Assembly: GCF_900116145.1 (NCBI RefSeq) | Contig: NZ_FPAB01000013.1 | Span: forward strand, 1-64,000 | From: Streptomyces harbinensis | GTDB lineage: Bacteria > Actinomycetota > Actinomycetes > Streptomycetales > Streptomycetaceae | Direction of reading: 5' to 3' | DNA: 64,000 bases | The notes under the pieces: model-generated | Told to the model about the DNA's origin: nothing | The model's input: the letters and a program-made list of their open reading frames with translations, nothing else | Database searches by the model: none | Made by a program: the position numbers and the translations under genes | Shown here: piece by piece, positions 16,518 through 24,299 of the stretch | How positions within the stretch are numbered: position 1 is the first letter of the stretch | Layout of the letters: each line of letters starts with the position of its first letter

Positions 16518-17996
16518 TCAGGCGGTGCGGTCCGTGCGGTCCGGGTGGTCGCGGGAGACGCGCAGGGCGACCAGCAGGGCCAGGAGGACCGAGGCCAGCG
16601 GCCACAGGTAGCCGTGCCGGACGGCTTCGGTGACCTCCGTCGCGGGTGCCGTGGTGAAGGACTCCGTCAGCCGGCCGGACATCAGCAGGGAGACCGCCGC
16701 CGCGCCCAGGGACGCGGCGATCTGGGAGCAGATCGCGATCAGGGTGGACGCCGCCGGGGCGCGGTCGGCGGGCAGGCCGCGGGTGGCGGCGGCGATGCTC
16801 GGCATCAGGGTCATCCCGCCGCCCGCGCCGATCACCGTCATGGAGAGCATCAGCCGCCAGTACGGGGTGTCCGGCTGGGCCTGGAGCGCGAAGCTCGCGA
16901 ACCCCGCCAGCCCCAGCAGGACCCCGGGCACCACGATCCACCGGGGTGCCACCTTGTCGGTGAGCCGCGTCGCCACCTGCATCACCGTGCCCGAGGCCAG
17001 CGCGAGCGGCGCGCCCAGCAGCCCGGCGGTCAGGACGGAGGCGCCGCGCACCGACTGGAAGTAGATCGGGGCCAGCATCATGGAGCCGAAGTAGCCGGTG
17101 GCGAAGAGGAACACCGTCGCCACCCCGAGGGCGATGCGCCGCTGCGCCAGCAGCCGCAGCTGGACGAGTGGTTCGGGGGTGCGCAGGGCGCGGAGGGCGA
17201 AGGAGATCATCAGGGCGGTGCCGGCCGCCGCCGGGAGGAGTGCGCCCGGGGTGAGCATGCCGTCCGCGCCCTCGGCGCCCCGGGTCAGGCCGTAGATCAG
17301 TGCGGCGAGTCCGGGGGAGAGCATCAGCAGCCCCGGCACGTCCAGACGGTGTGCCGACCGCGGTTCGCCGGGTGGCAGCAGCCGCAGCGCCAGGGCGATG
17401 GCCAGGGCGCCGATCGGCACGTTGATGAGGAACATCCAGCGCCAGGACACGCTGTCGATGAGCATCCCGCCCAGCAGCGGGCCGGTGAGCGGGGCGATGA
17501 GGATGGGGATGCCGAGCAGGCTCATGACCTTGCCGTTGTCGCGTCCCCGGGCCGCCGCCGCTTGCAGCATCACGGCCATGCCCACCGGGGACACCAGTCC
17601 GCCGGCCAGTCCCTGCACCACCCGGAAGGCGATCAGTGACTCCATGCTCCAGGCCAGTCCGGCCAGGGCCGAGCTGAGGGTGAAGGCGGTGATGGCGGTG
17701 AGGTAGACGCGACGGTTGCCGAAGCGGTTCATGGCCCAGCCGGCGGTGGGGATGACGGCCGCGAGTGCCAGGGTGTAGCCGGAGGAGACCCACTGCACGG
17801 TGGTGATGGCGGCGCCGAACTCCTGGGCCAGGGTGGGGTAGGCGATGGCCACGATGGTGGTGTCGAGCACGATCATCACCGAGCCGAGGATGATGACGGT
17901 GGCCAGGGCTCCCAGCCGGGGCGGTGGCGGTCCGGCCGGGGGCCGTTCGGGGGTCGCCGGTGGGGAGGTCTGCTCGGATATCGGGCCGGTGCTCAT
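16518..17996 (-). CDS. DHA2-family multidrug MFS exporter
   Basis: A 492-residue major facilitator with about 14 membrane helices, as in the EmrB/QacA drug-proton antiporters. Family marks include VMIVLDTTIVAIAYPTLAQEFG (motif D1) in helix 1, GWAMNRFGNRRVYL (motif A) between helices 2 and 3, and LTGPLLGGMLID (motif C) in helix 5. The ATG at 17996 follows AGGAGA. A MerR-style promoter lies about 65 bases upstream, suggesting induction by a ligand through an activator encoded elsewhere. Confidence 0.92.
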   Translation of the reverse strand: MSTGPISEQTSPPATPERPPAGPPPPRLGALATVIILGSVMIVLDTTIVAIAYPTLAQEFGAAITTVQWVSSGYTLALAAVIPTAGWAMNRFGNRRVYLTAITAFTLSSALAGLAWSMESLIAFRVVQGLAGGLVSPVGMAVMLQAAAARGRDNGKVMSLLGIPILIAPLTGPLLGGMLIDSVSWRWMFLINVPIGALAIALALRLLPPGEPRSAHRLDVPGLLMLSPGLAALIYGLTRGAEGADGMLTPGALLPAAAGTALMISFALRALRTPEPLVQLRLLAQRRIALGVATVFLFATGYFGSMMLAPIYFQSVRGASVLTAGLLGAPLALASGTVMQVATRLTDKVAPRWIVVPGVLLGLAGFASFALQAQPDTPYWRLMLSMTVIGAGGGMTLMPSIAAATRGLPADRAPAASTLIAICSQIAASLGAAAVSLLMSGRLTESFTTAPATEVTEAVRHGYLWPLASVLLALLVALRVSRDHPDRTDRTA

Positions 17997-18055
17997 CGGT
18001 GGCGGTCTCCTGTCGCACTGCTGTTCAGGACCCGCCGGGTGGGGCGGGCTCCGCC

Positions 18056-18086
18056 ATGCTGGTACTTCAAGGAAAGTTGAAGTCAA
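18056..18086 (-). promoter_or_regulatory. MerR-style promoter/operator for the MFS exporter gene
   Basis: Read on the minus strand, TTGACT (18086-18081) is followed by a 19-base spacer and CAGCAT (18061-18056). The inverted repeat ACTTCAA-N6-TTGAAGT (18064-18083) fills the spacer. An over-long spacer carrying a palindrome is the hallmark of promoters activated by MerR-family regulators, which twist the DNA to realign the boxes. The -10 match is weak. No MerR gene is in the neighbourhood. Confidence 0.55.
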
Positions 18087-18117
18087 GGCGCAGCCCGGGG
18101 GAGGGGGACGGCAGGCG

Positions 18118-19485
18118 CTAGAAGACCTTGCCGGGGTTGAGGATGCCCAGCGGGTCGAAGACCGCCTTGATGCCGCGCTGCACCTCAAGGGAGTCCGGCC
18201 CCAGCTCCCTGGCCAGCCACTCCCGCTTCAGCACGCCCACCCCGTGCTCCCCGGTGATCGTGCCGCCCAGTTGGAGGCCGAGCGCCATGATCGCGTCGAA
18301 CGACTCGCGCGCCCGCCGCGACTCGTCCGGGTCGGTGGCGTCGAAACAGACGGTGGGATGGGTGTTCCCGTCGCCCGCGTGCGCGATCACCCCGATCGTC
18401 AGCCGGTGCCGGTCGGCGATCCGGGCCACCCCGTCCAGGAGTTCGGCCAGCCGGGCGCGCGGCACGCACACGTCGTCGATCATCGTGGTGCCCTTGACCG
18501 CCTCCAGCGCCGACAGCCCGGCCCGCCGCGCCGCCAGCAGCATCTCCGACTCGGCGGTGTCCTCGGCCGGTACCACCTCGGTGGCGCCCGCCGCCCGGCA
18601 CAGTTCGCCGACCGCCGCCAGCTCGGCGCCCGGCTCCGGGGTGTCGAACCCGGCCAGCAGCAGCGCCTCGGTGGACTCCGGCAGCCCCATCTTCAGCAGC
18701 CGGTTGACGGCCCGCACCGAGGTGCGGTCCATCAGCTCCAGCAGCGAGGGAGTGTGCCCGGCCGCCATGATCCGGCACACCGCGTCCCCGGCCGCCGCCG
18801 CCGAACCGAACTCGGCCGCCAGCACCAGCTGCGGCGGCGGCGCCGGACGCAGCGCGACCACCGCCCGTACCACCACGCCCAGCGTGCCCTCCGAGCCGAC
18901 GAACAGCCGGGTCAGGTCGTAACCGGCCACCCCCTTGGCGGTGCTGCGGCCGGTGGACAGCAGCCGGCCGTCCGCCAGCACCACGTCCAGGCCCAGCACG
19001 TACTCGGCCGTCACCCCGTACTTCACGCAGCACAGGCCACCGGCCCCGGTACCGATGTTCCCGCCGATCGTGCACTGTTCCCAGCTGGACGGATCGGGCG
19101 GGTACGCAAGCCCGTGCCCGGCCACCGCCTTGGACAGGTCCGCGTTGACGACCCCCGGTTCCACCACCGCGATCCGGTTGACCGGGTCGATGTTCACGAT
19201 GCGGTTCATCCGTACCAGGGACAGCAGGACGCACCCGTCCACCGCGTTGGCCGCCCCGGACAGGCCGGAGCGGGCCCCCTGCGGCACCACCGGCACCCGC
19301 AGCTCGCTCGCGACCCGCAGGACGTGCTGCACCTGCTCCCGCTCGCGCGGCAGTACGAGCACGGCGGGCGCGCCGGCCGGGCAGAAGCTGGCCATGTCGT
19401 GGGCGTAGGAGGCGAGGACATCGGTGTCGGTCAGCACGGCCTCGGCCGGCAGACCTTCCAGGAGCCGGGTCACAAGATCGCTCAT
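18118..19485 (-). CDS. FAD-linked oxidase, glycolate/D-lactate dehydrogenase type
   Basis: A 455-residue GlcD-family flavoprotein. The FAD-binding PCMH domain covers residues 30-215 (VPVVPQGARSGLSGAAN and SSWEQCTIGGNIGTGAGG as flavin-phosphate loops), and the cap domain ends with the metal and substrate motif GVIAHAGDGNTHP and ITGEHGVGVLKREWL. Such enzymes oxidise D-2-hydroxy acids such as D-lactate or glycolate to keto acids. The subunit genes glcE and glcF are absent, so it probably acts alone, as in D-lactate or D-2-hydroxyglutarate dehydrogenases. An ATG nine bases upstream is an alternative start. Confidence 0.9.
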   Translation of the reverse strand: MSDLVTRLLEGLPAEAVLTDTDVLASYAHDMASFCPAGAPAVLVLPREREQVQHVLRVASELRVPVVPQGARSGLSGAANAVDGCVLLSLVRMNRIVNIDPVNRIAVVEPGVVNADLSKAVAGHGLAYPPDPSSWEQCTIGGNIGTGAGGLCCVKYGVTAEYVLGLDVVLADGRLLSTGRSTAKGVAGYDLTRLFVGSEGTLGVVVRAVVALRPAPPPQLVLAAEFGSAAAAGDAVCRIMAAGHTPSLLELMDRTSVRAVNRLLKMGLPESTEALLLAGFDTPEPGAELAAVGELCRAAGATEVVPAEDTAESEMLLAARRAGLSALEAVKGTTMIDDVCVPRARLAELLDGVARIADRHRLTIGVIAHAGDGNTHPTVCFDATDPDESRRARESFDAIMALGLQLGGTITGEHGVGVLKREWLARELGPDSLEVQRGIKAVFDPLGILNPGKVF

Positions 19486-19582
19486 GCTGCGCATCCTGGC
19501 ACCGGCCGGGGACGGGGGGAAGCCCACGCGCGCCAACCGAAAATCGCTGGCCGGGGCCGGTACGCGGTGAGAGGTTGGCCGG

Positions 19583-20338
19583 ATGCAGCCATACAACAGA
19601 CATCTCATCACCCATGCCCGGCACCCGATCGCCGCCCCGCTCCACCCGCACTCCGTGCTGGACCTGATCGAACGCGCCGTGGGAGATGACGACGCCGCCC
19701 GGCCGCGCATTCTCGACCTCGGCTGCGGCGAGGGCGCCTGGCTGCTGGAAGTCCTCGCCCACTTCCCCGGCGCCCGCGCCGTGGGCGTGGACATCGACGG
19801 TGGCGGCCTCGCCCGGGCGGCCGAGCAGGCCGAGGCCCTCGGTGTCGCCGACCGGCTGGAACTGCACGAGATGCCTGCCGCGGACTACCGCGCCGCCGAG
19901 CCGTTCGACGTCGTGCTGAACGTCGGCGCCACCCACGCCTTCGGCGGGCTGCTCCCCACCCTGGAAGCGGCCCGGGCCCATCTCGCCCCGGGCGGACGGG
20001 CGCTGATCGGCGACGGTTTCTGGGAGCGCGAGCCCACCCCGGCGGTGCTGGAGATCCTCGGCGAGTCGCCCGACGCGTACGCGGATCTCGCCGGCACCGT
20101 CGACCGGATCACCGGGGCCGGCTGGACCCCGGTGTACGGGCACACCAGCACGCTGGACGAGTGGGACGACTACGAGTGGTCCTGGACCGGTTCGCTCGCC
20201 GAGTGGGCGCTGGACCATCCGGACCATCCCCGCGCCGGGGAGGCCGCCGAGACGGCGGCGGCGCACCGTACCGCCTGGCTGCACGGCTACCGGGGCACCC
20301 TCGGCTTCGTCACCCTCGTGCTGCGCCGCACCGCGTGA
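19583..20338 (+). CDS. Class I SAM-dependent methyltransferase
   Basis: A 251-residue cytosolic methyltransferase with motif I as ILDLGCGEGAWLLEVL (residues 43-58), the acidic end of strand 2 in AVGVDIDG, and motif IV-like EPFDVVLNVGATHAFGG. The order matches the seven-stranded class I fold. The substrate is unknown. It is divergent from the oxidase gene (98-base gap) and convergent with the PucR-like regulator gene. Confidence 0.85.
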   Translation: MQPYNRHLITHARHPIAAPLHPHSVLDLIERAVGDDDAARPRILDLGCGEGAWLLEVLAHFPGARAVGVDIDGGGLARAAEQAEALGVADRLELHEMPAADYRAAEPFDVVLNVGATHAFGGLLPTLEAARAHLAPGGRALIGDGFWEREPTPAVLEILGESPDAYADLAGTVDRITGAGWTPVYGHTSTLDEWDDYEWSWTGSLAEWALDHPDHPRAGEAAETAAAHRTAWLHGYRGTLGFVTLVLRRTA

Positions 20339-20461
20339 TGTTCCGAGGGGGCCACCCGGACCGGCCCTGCGGGCCGTCCCCCGCCGCGTGACCCCCTCGC
20401 CCCCCGTCAACCGGTGCCAACGCGAGTAGACCGCTCCGGCTCGGCCGCGCACAAGGGGCCG

Positions 20462-21952
20462 TCACTGGGCACGCTGTCCAGAATCGCCCACCGGGCTGGA
20501 CACACTGATCCGCAGCGCGAGCGCCAGCTCGTGCACCCCGGCACCCGTCGCGCTCAGATCGCGGTGCAACAGCCCCTCCGCGCGCCGCAGATGGGCGGTG
20601 ACGGTGGTCCGGCTGATGCCGAGGGCCAGCGCCGTGCGCCGGACGTCGGTGTTCGCGCCGATCCAGGCGTGCACCGTGGCCCGTACCCGCGCCTGTTCGG
20701 GGGCGGCCAGCGGACGCAGCAGGGCCCGCGCCCAGCGCCGGGCGGCGTCGGTCGCCAGCAGTGCGGCGAGCGGTGCGGCCGGCGGTTCGGCCGGCGCCGG
20801 GGCCGGGCGGGAGCTGGCGGGCGGCGGGCCGGGCGACGGACCGGGCGGCAGGGCCAGCGCCAGGTGGAGGGTGGCCCGGTCCCCGACCGTGCGCAGGTCC
20901 ATCCCCAGCGCCGTCTCCACCCGCCGCAGATGGGCGGTGACGGTCGTCCGGCTCAGGCCGAGCAGCCGCGCCACCCCGGCCCGGGGGAACCGCAGCGCGA
21001 GCCGGGTGACCTCCACCGCCACCCCCGGCAGCGGCTCCAGCGGGGCCAGCAGCGCGGCGGCCCAGCGGGCGGCGGGGCCCGGGGGCAGCAGCCGGTCCAG
21101 CGGTTCGCGGCCCTCGTAGCCGGCCAGCCGGTCCTCGCCGGTGCGGGCCACGGCGAGGGCGTGCCGGGCCTGTTCGTACGCCTCGGCGGTGGCGGTCAGC
21201 GGCTGGTCGGTGCTGATGCCGAGGGCGTACGCCGGGTTCTCGCCGACCAGGGCGCGCAGTTCGCCGGCCAGCGGTTCACCGTCCGGGATCAGACAGATCA
21301 GATGCTCGTCGTACACCGGGCAGCGCACCATCAGCGCCCGGCCGTGGAAGCCGGCCCCGTCCTGGTACGCGCGGGCAAGCCGGTCCCGGTCCGCCGGGGC
21401 GCAGCGCAGCAGATGGACCCGCAGCCGTTCGCAGTCCAGCAGCGGCGGCCGGGCGCCGGACGACATCCGGCGGGCCAGCAGGATGTCGCCGGCCATCAGC
21501 GCCATGAACACCCCGAGACGTACCTGCCGGGCCTTGCGCTCGTACTCCCGGCGCGCCGCGTCCGTCTCCCCGGCCCGGAACAGCAGATCAAGCACCCCGC
21601 ACACCCGCGCGGCCAGCGCCGCCCCCGCCCGGTCCGGCGGCCGGGGCCACAGCACCGCCAGCACCCGGTACGGCGCCCGGGCGCCGATCCGCTCCAGCCG
21701 CAGCGCGCGCGGCCCGTCCCCGGTGGCCGCCGACGCCAGCCGGCCGGCCGTCAGCCGGCCCAGCAGCGCGGCCGGTTCCGGGCGCGCCAGCACCTCACCG
21801 GGAAAGCCGGGGGTGGCGGCCGTCACCGCGCCGTCCGTACCCACCACGGCCGCCTCGGCGTCCACCCGCGTCCGCAGCCACGCCAGGACGCCGTCCGCCC
21901 CGGCGCCGGGCGATCCGGCCGGCCGGGTGATCAATCGCAGCAGTTCGTCCAC
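20462..21952 (-). CDS. PucR-like regulator with two C-terminal helix-turn-helix units
   Basis: A 496-residue regulator. A variable N-terminal region (residues 1-220) and a GGDEF-like CdaR region lead to two similar DNA-binding units. The first contains RLLGLSRTTVTAHLRRVETAL and ends LHLALAL; the second, about 115 residues later, contains ALGISRTTVTAHLRRAEGLL and ends HELALAL. PucR/CdaR proteins normally carry one such unit, so this is a duplication separated by a Pro-rich linker. The GTG at 21952 follows AGGGAGGG. The regulated genes are unknown; neighbouring genes are transcribed the other way. Confidence 0.82.
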   Translation of the reverse strand: MDELLRLITRPAGSPGAGADGVLAWLRTRVDAEAAVVGTDGAVTAATPGFPGEVLARPEPAALLGRLTAGRLASAATGDGPRALRLERIGARAPYRVLAVLWPRPPDRAGAALAARVCGVLDLLFRAGETDAARREYERKARQVRLGVFMALMAGDILLARRMSSGARPPLLDCERLRVHLLRCAPADRDRLARAYQDGAGFHGRALMVRCPVYDEHLICLIPDGEPLAGELRALVGENPAYALGISTDQPLTATAEAYEQARHALAVARTGEDRLAGYEGREPLDRLLPPGPAARWAAALLAPLEPLPGVAVEVTRLALRFPRAGVARLLGLSRTTVTAHLRRVETALGMDLRTVGDRATLHLALALPPGPSPGPPPASSRPAPAPAEPPAAPLAALLATDAARRWARALLRPLAAPEQARVRATVHAWIGANTDVRRTALALGISRTTVTAHLRRAEGLLHRDLSATGAGVHELALALRISVSSPVGDSGQRAQ

Positions 21953-22163
21953 CGGATGTCCCTCCCTCCCCCCTGCCCGGACTGTCTCACAGCGTGCCGC
22001 GCCCCGGGGCAGGGCGCCGGATGCGGCCATCCGGCCGTGCGGAAAAAAATCCCGAAGAAAATCCTGGCGGGCTGTCGATCCGGCCGGACCCCGTTCGACG
22101 TACAGGTGAGCGGCGGGGACGAGCCCCGCCCAGCACCGCACACAGAACCACCGAGGAGCCACC

Positions 22164-22520
22164 GTGCCGCGTTTCATCACCCTCATCCGCAACGACGAGC
22201 AGAACATCCCCGCCGATGGCTTCCCGCCCGAGTTCGGCGCGCGCATGGGCGCCCTGCTGGAGGAGATCACCCAGGCCGGCGTGATGCTGGACACCGCCGG
22301 GCTGACCCCCACCGCCGAGGGCACCCGGGTCACCTACTCCGGCGGCGACCTCAGCTACACCGACGGGCCGTTCACCGAGAGCAAGGAGGTCATCGGCGGG
22401 TACTCCATCATCCAGGCCAAGGACAAGGAGGAGGCGCTGTACTGGACCAAGCGCTTCCTGGAGATCCACCCGCCGGTGTGGAACCTCACCGCCGAGGTCC
22501 GGCAGCTCACCGAGAACTGA
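22164..22520 (+). CDS. YCII/DGPF-domain protein, ECF42 partner
   Basis: A 118-residue protein of the YCII-related superfamily with the defining DGPFTESKE motif near residue 73 and a Tyr-Ser-Ile-Ile strand after it. DGPF proteins are the conserved genomic partners of ECF42 sigma factors and may sense a ligand or be the regulated target. The GTG start follows GAGGAGCC. The gene is 22 bases upstream of the sigma factor gene, so the two are co-transcribed. Confidence 0.88.
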   Translation: MPRFITLIRNDEQNIPADGFPPEFGARMGALLEEITQAGVMLDTAGLTPTAEGTRVTYSGGDLSYTDGPFTESKEVIGGYSIIQAKDKEEALYWTKRFLEIHPPVWNLTAEVRQLTEN

Positions 22521-22542
22521 CCGGATGATCTGATGGTGTGCC

Positions 22543-23778
22543 GTGACGGATCATCGCGTGACGGCCACCATCGAGGCGGCCTACCGGATCGAGGCCCCAC
22601 GGGTCATCGCCGCCGCCGCCCGCATCGTGCGGGACGTCGGCATCGCCGAGGAACTGGCGCAGGACGCGCTGGTCGCCGCCCTGGAGCAGTGGCCCGAGTC
22701 GGGCGTCCCGGACCGTCCGGGCGCCTGGCTCACGGCCACCGCCCGGCACCGGGCGGTCGACCTGGTGCGCCGCAAGGAGACCTACGCCCGCAAACTCGCC
22801 GAGGTCGGCCGCGCGCTCACCGACGTCCCCGCGCCGCCGGAGCCGTCCGGGCCCGAGGACATCGACGACGATCTGCTGCGGCTGATCTTCACCGCCTGCC
22901 ACCCCGTCCTCCCGGTCGAGGGCCGCGTCGCCCTCACCCTGCGGCTGCTCGGCGGCCTCACCACCGCCGAGATCGCCCGCGCCTTCCTGGCCGCCGAACC
23001 CACCGTCGCCCAGCGCATCGTGCGGGCCAAGCGCACCCTGGCCCGCAGCGGGGTGCCCTTCGAAGTCCCCTACGGCACGGACCGGGCCGCCCGGCTGTCC
23101 TCCGTCCTCGACGTCATCTACCTCGTCTTCAACGAGGGGTACGCGGCCACCGCCGGCGACGACCTGCTGCGCCCCGCCCTGTGCGAGGACGCGCTACGGC
23201 TCGCCCGCGTCCTGGCCGCCCTCGTCCCCGGCGAGCCCGAGGCGCACGGCCTGGCCGCCCTGCTGGAGTTCCAGGCCGCCCGCATCCCGGCCCGCACCGG
23301 CCCGGACGGCGCCCCCGTGCTGCTCGCCGACCAGGACCGCGCCCGCTGGAACCGGCCGATGCTGCGGCGCGGCGTGGAGGCCCTGGAGCGCGCGGGCAGC
23401 GGTCCGTACGCCCTCCAGGCCGCCATCGCCGCCTGCCACGCGCGGGCGGCCCGGTACGAGGACACCGACTGGGCGATGATCACCGCTCTCTACGACCGGC
23501 TGCTGGCCCTGAAACCCTCCCCGGTGATCGCCCTGAACCGGGTGGTCGCTCTCTCGATGGCGCGCGGCCCGGCGCAGGCGCTGCCGCAGGCGGACGCGCT
23601 GCTCGGCGAACCGGCCCTGAAGGGCTACCACCTGCTGCCCAGCGTCCGGGGCGACCTGCTGGCCCGGCTCGGCCGGGACGCCGAGGCGGCCGAGGAGTTC
23701 CGGCGGGCAGCGGCCCTCACCCGTAACGCCCGCGAACGGGACCTGCTGCTCGCCCGGGCCGCCGCCCTCACCGGGTGA
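22543..23778 (+). CDS. ECF42-type RNA polymerase sigma factor
   Basis: A 411-residue sigma factor, much longer than simple ECF factors. Region 2 covers residues 1-85 (LAQDALVAALEQWPESGVPDRPGAWL, then RHRAVDLVRR) and region 4 covers 110-170 (LRLLGGLTTAEIARAFLAAEPTVAQRIVRAKR). The C-terminal 230 residues form a TPR-like extension with NEGYAA and LNRVVALSMARGP, the mark of the ECF42 group in which this extension controls activity. There is no anti-sigma gene. The GTG start lies 22 bases after the DGPF gene. Confidence 0.92.
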   Translation: MTDHRVTATIEAAYRIEAPRVIAAAARIVRDVGIAEELAQDALVAALEQWPESGVPDRPGAWLTATARHRAVDLVRRKETYARKLAEVGRALTDVPAPPEPSGPEDIDDDLLRLIFTACHPVLPVEGRVALTLRLLGGLTTAEIARAFLAAEPTVAQRIVRAKRTLARSGVPFEVPYGTDRAARLSSVLDVIYLVFNEGYAATAGDDLLRPALCEDALRLARVLAALVPGEPEAHGLAALLEFQAARIPARTGPDGAPVLLADQDRARWNRPMLRRGVEALERAGSGPYALQAAIAACHARAARYEDTDWAMITALYDRLLALKPSPVIALNRVVALSMARGPAQALPQADALLGEPALKGYHLLPSVRGDLLARLGRDAEAAEEFRRAAALTRNARERDLLLARAAALTG

Positions 23779-24299
23779 CCGGCTGCCGGCCGGCCACCGT
23801 TCGTCCGGCGGCGCCACCAGGAGATTGCCGGTGGAGCTGAACGCCCCCCACAGCTGGGCGCGTTCGCTGTCACCGACCCCGCTCGGCCGGGTTGCTCCTG
23901 GGGCACCGCCGAACCGGGACCGGCCCCAGGGCCCGGGCTGGTACCGGACCCACACCCTCGCCTGCGCATCGCCCGGCGTGGCGCCCGGACATCCGCGCCG
24001 CGGTCATCTCCCAAGCCGCGGGTGAACTTGCACCGCACGATGCGCCACGATGGCCGACACCGCCGGCATCCACCCCTCTCGCGGTCCTGTCCGACCGCGT
24101 CGTCCACCCCCGCGGGCGACATCCTCGCACGCATCGCCTCATATCTGAACGCAATTCCCGGACTCGGAAGACTGGCACGCCAAGAGGATCCGAAAGAAAG
24201 CCCGTTCTGATCTGACCCCGCCCCTCTGGGCCCTGGCAGTTGTGTGATGCTTGCGCCAGAGACAGGAAGTAGATCTTTCTGGCGCTACCAGGAGTTTGC
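23779..24299. other. 521-base gap without a convincing gene
   Basis: No frame here has both good codon use and a ribosome site. On the minus strand a stretch around 23800-23955 reads as plausible protein (ERAQLWGAFSSTGNLL) and could be a gene remnant, but it has no clear ends. GC content falls towards the right end, marking the boundary with the following, compositionally different gene. The last 50 bases hold an inverted repeat and the ribosome site of that gene. Confidence 0.5.
24253..24285 (+). promoter_or_regulatory. Inverted repeat just upstream of the DUF4157 gene ribosome site
   Basis: GCGCCAGA (24253-24260) and TCTGGCGC (24278-24285) form perfect 8-bp arms around a 17-base loop. The hairpin ends five bases before AGGAG (24290-24294) and 15 bases before the ATG. 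It could act as an operator or as a leader hairpin that affects translation; the sequence alone cannot decide. Confidence 0.45.

Noticed and set aside
23800..23955. Possible minus-strand gene remnant with a protein-like stretch
   Set aside because: Composition is plausible but no start signal, stop or family match bounds it, so it is only mentioned in the gap entry.
24022..24210. 62-codon plus-strand frame before the effector gene
   Set aside because: It has no ribosome site, a poor codon pattern in its first half and no recognisable domain; its end (ILARIASYLNAIPGLGRL) is helix-like but too little to call.
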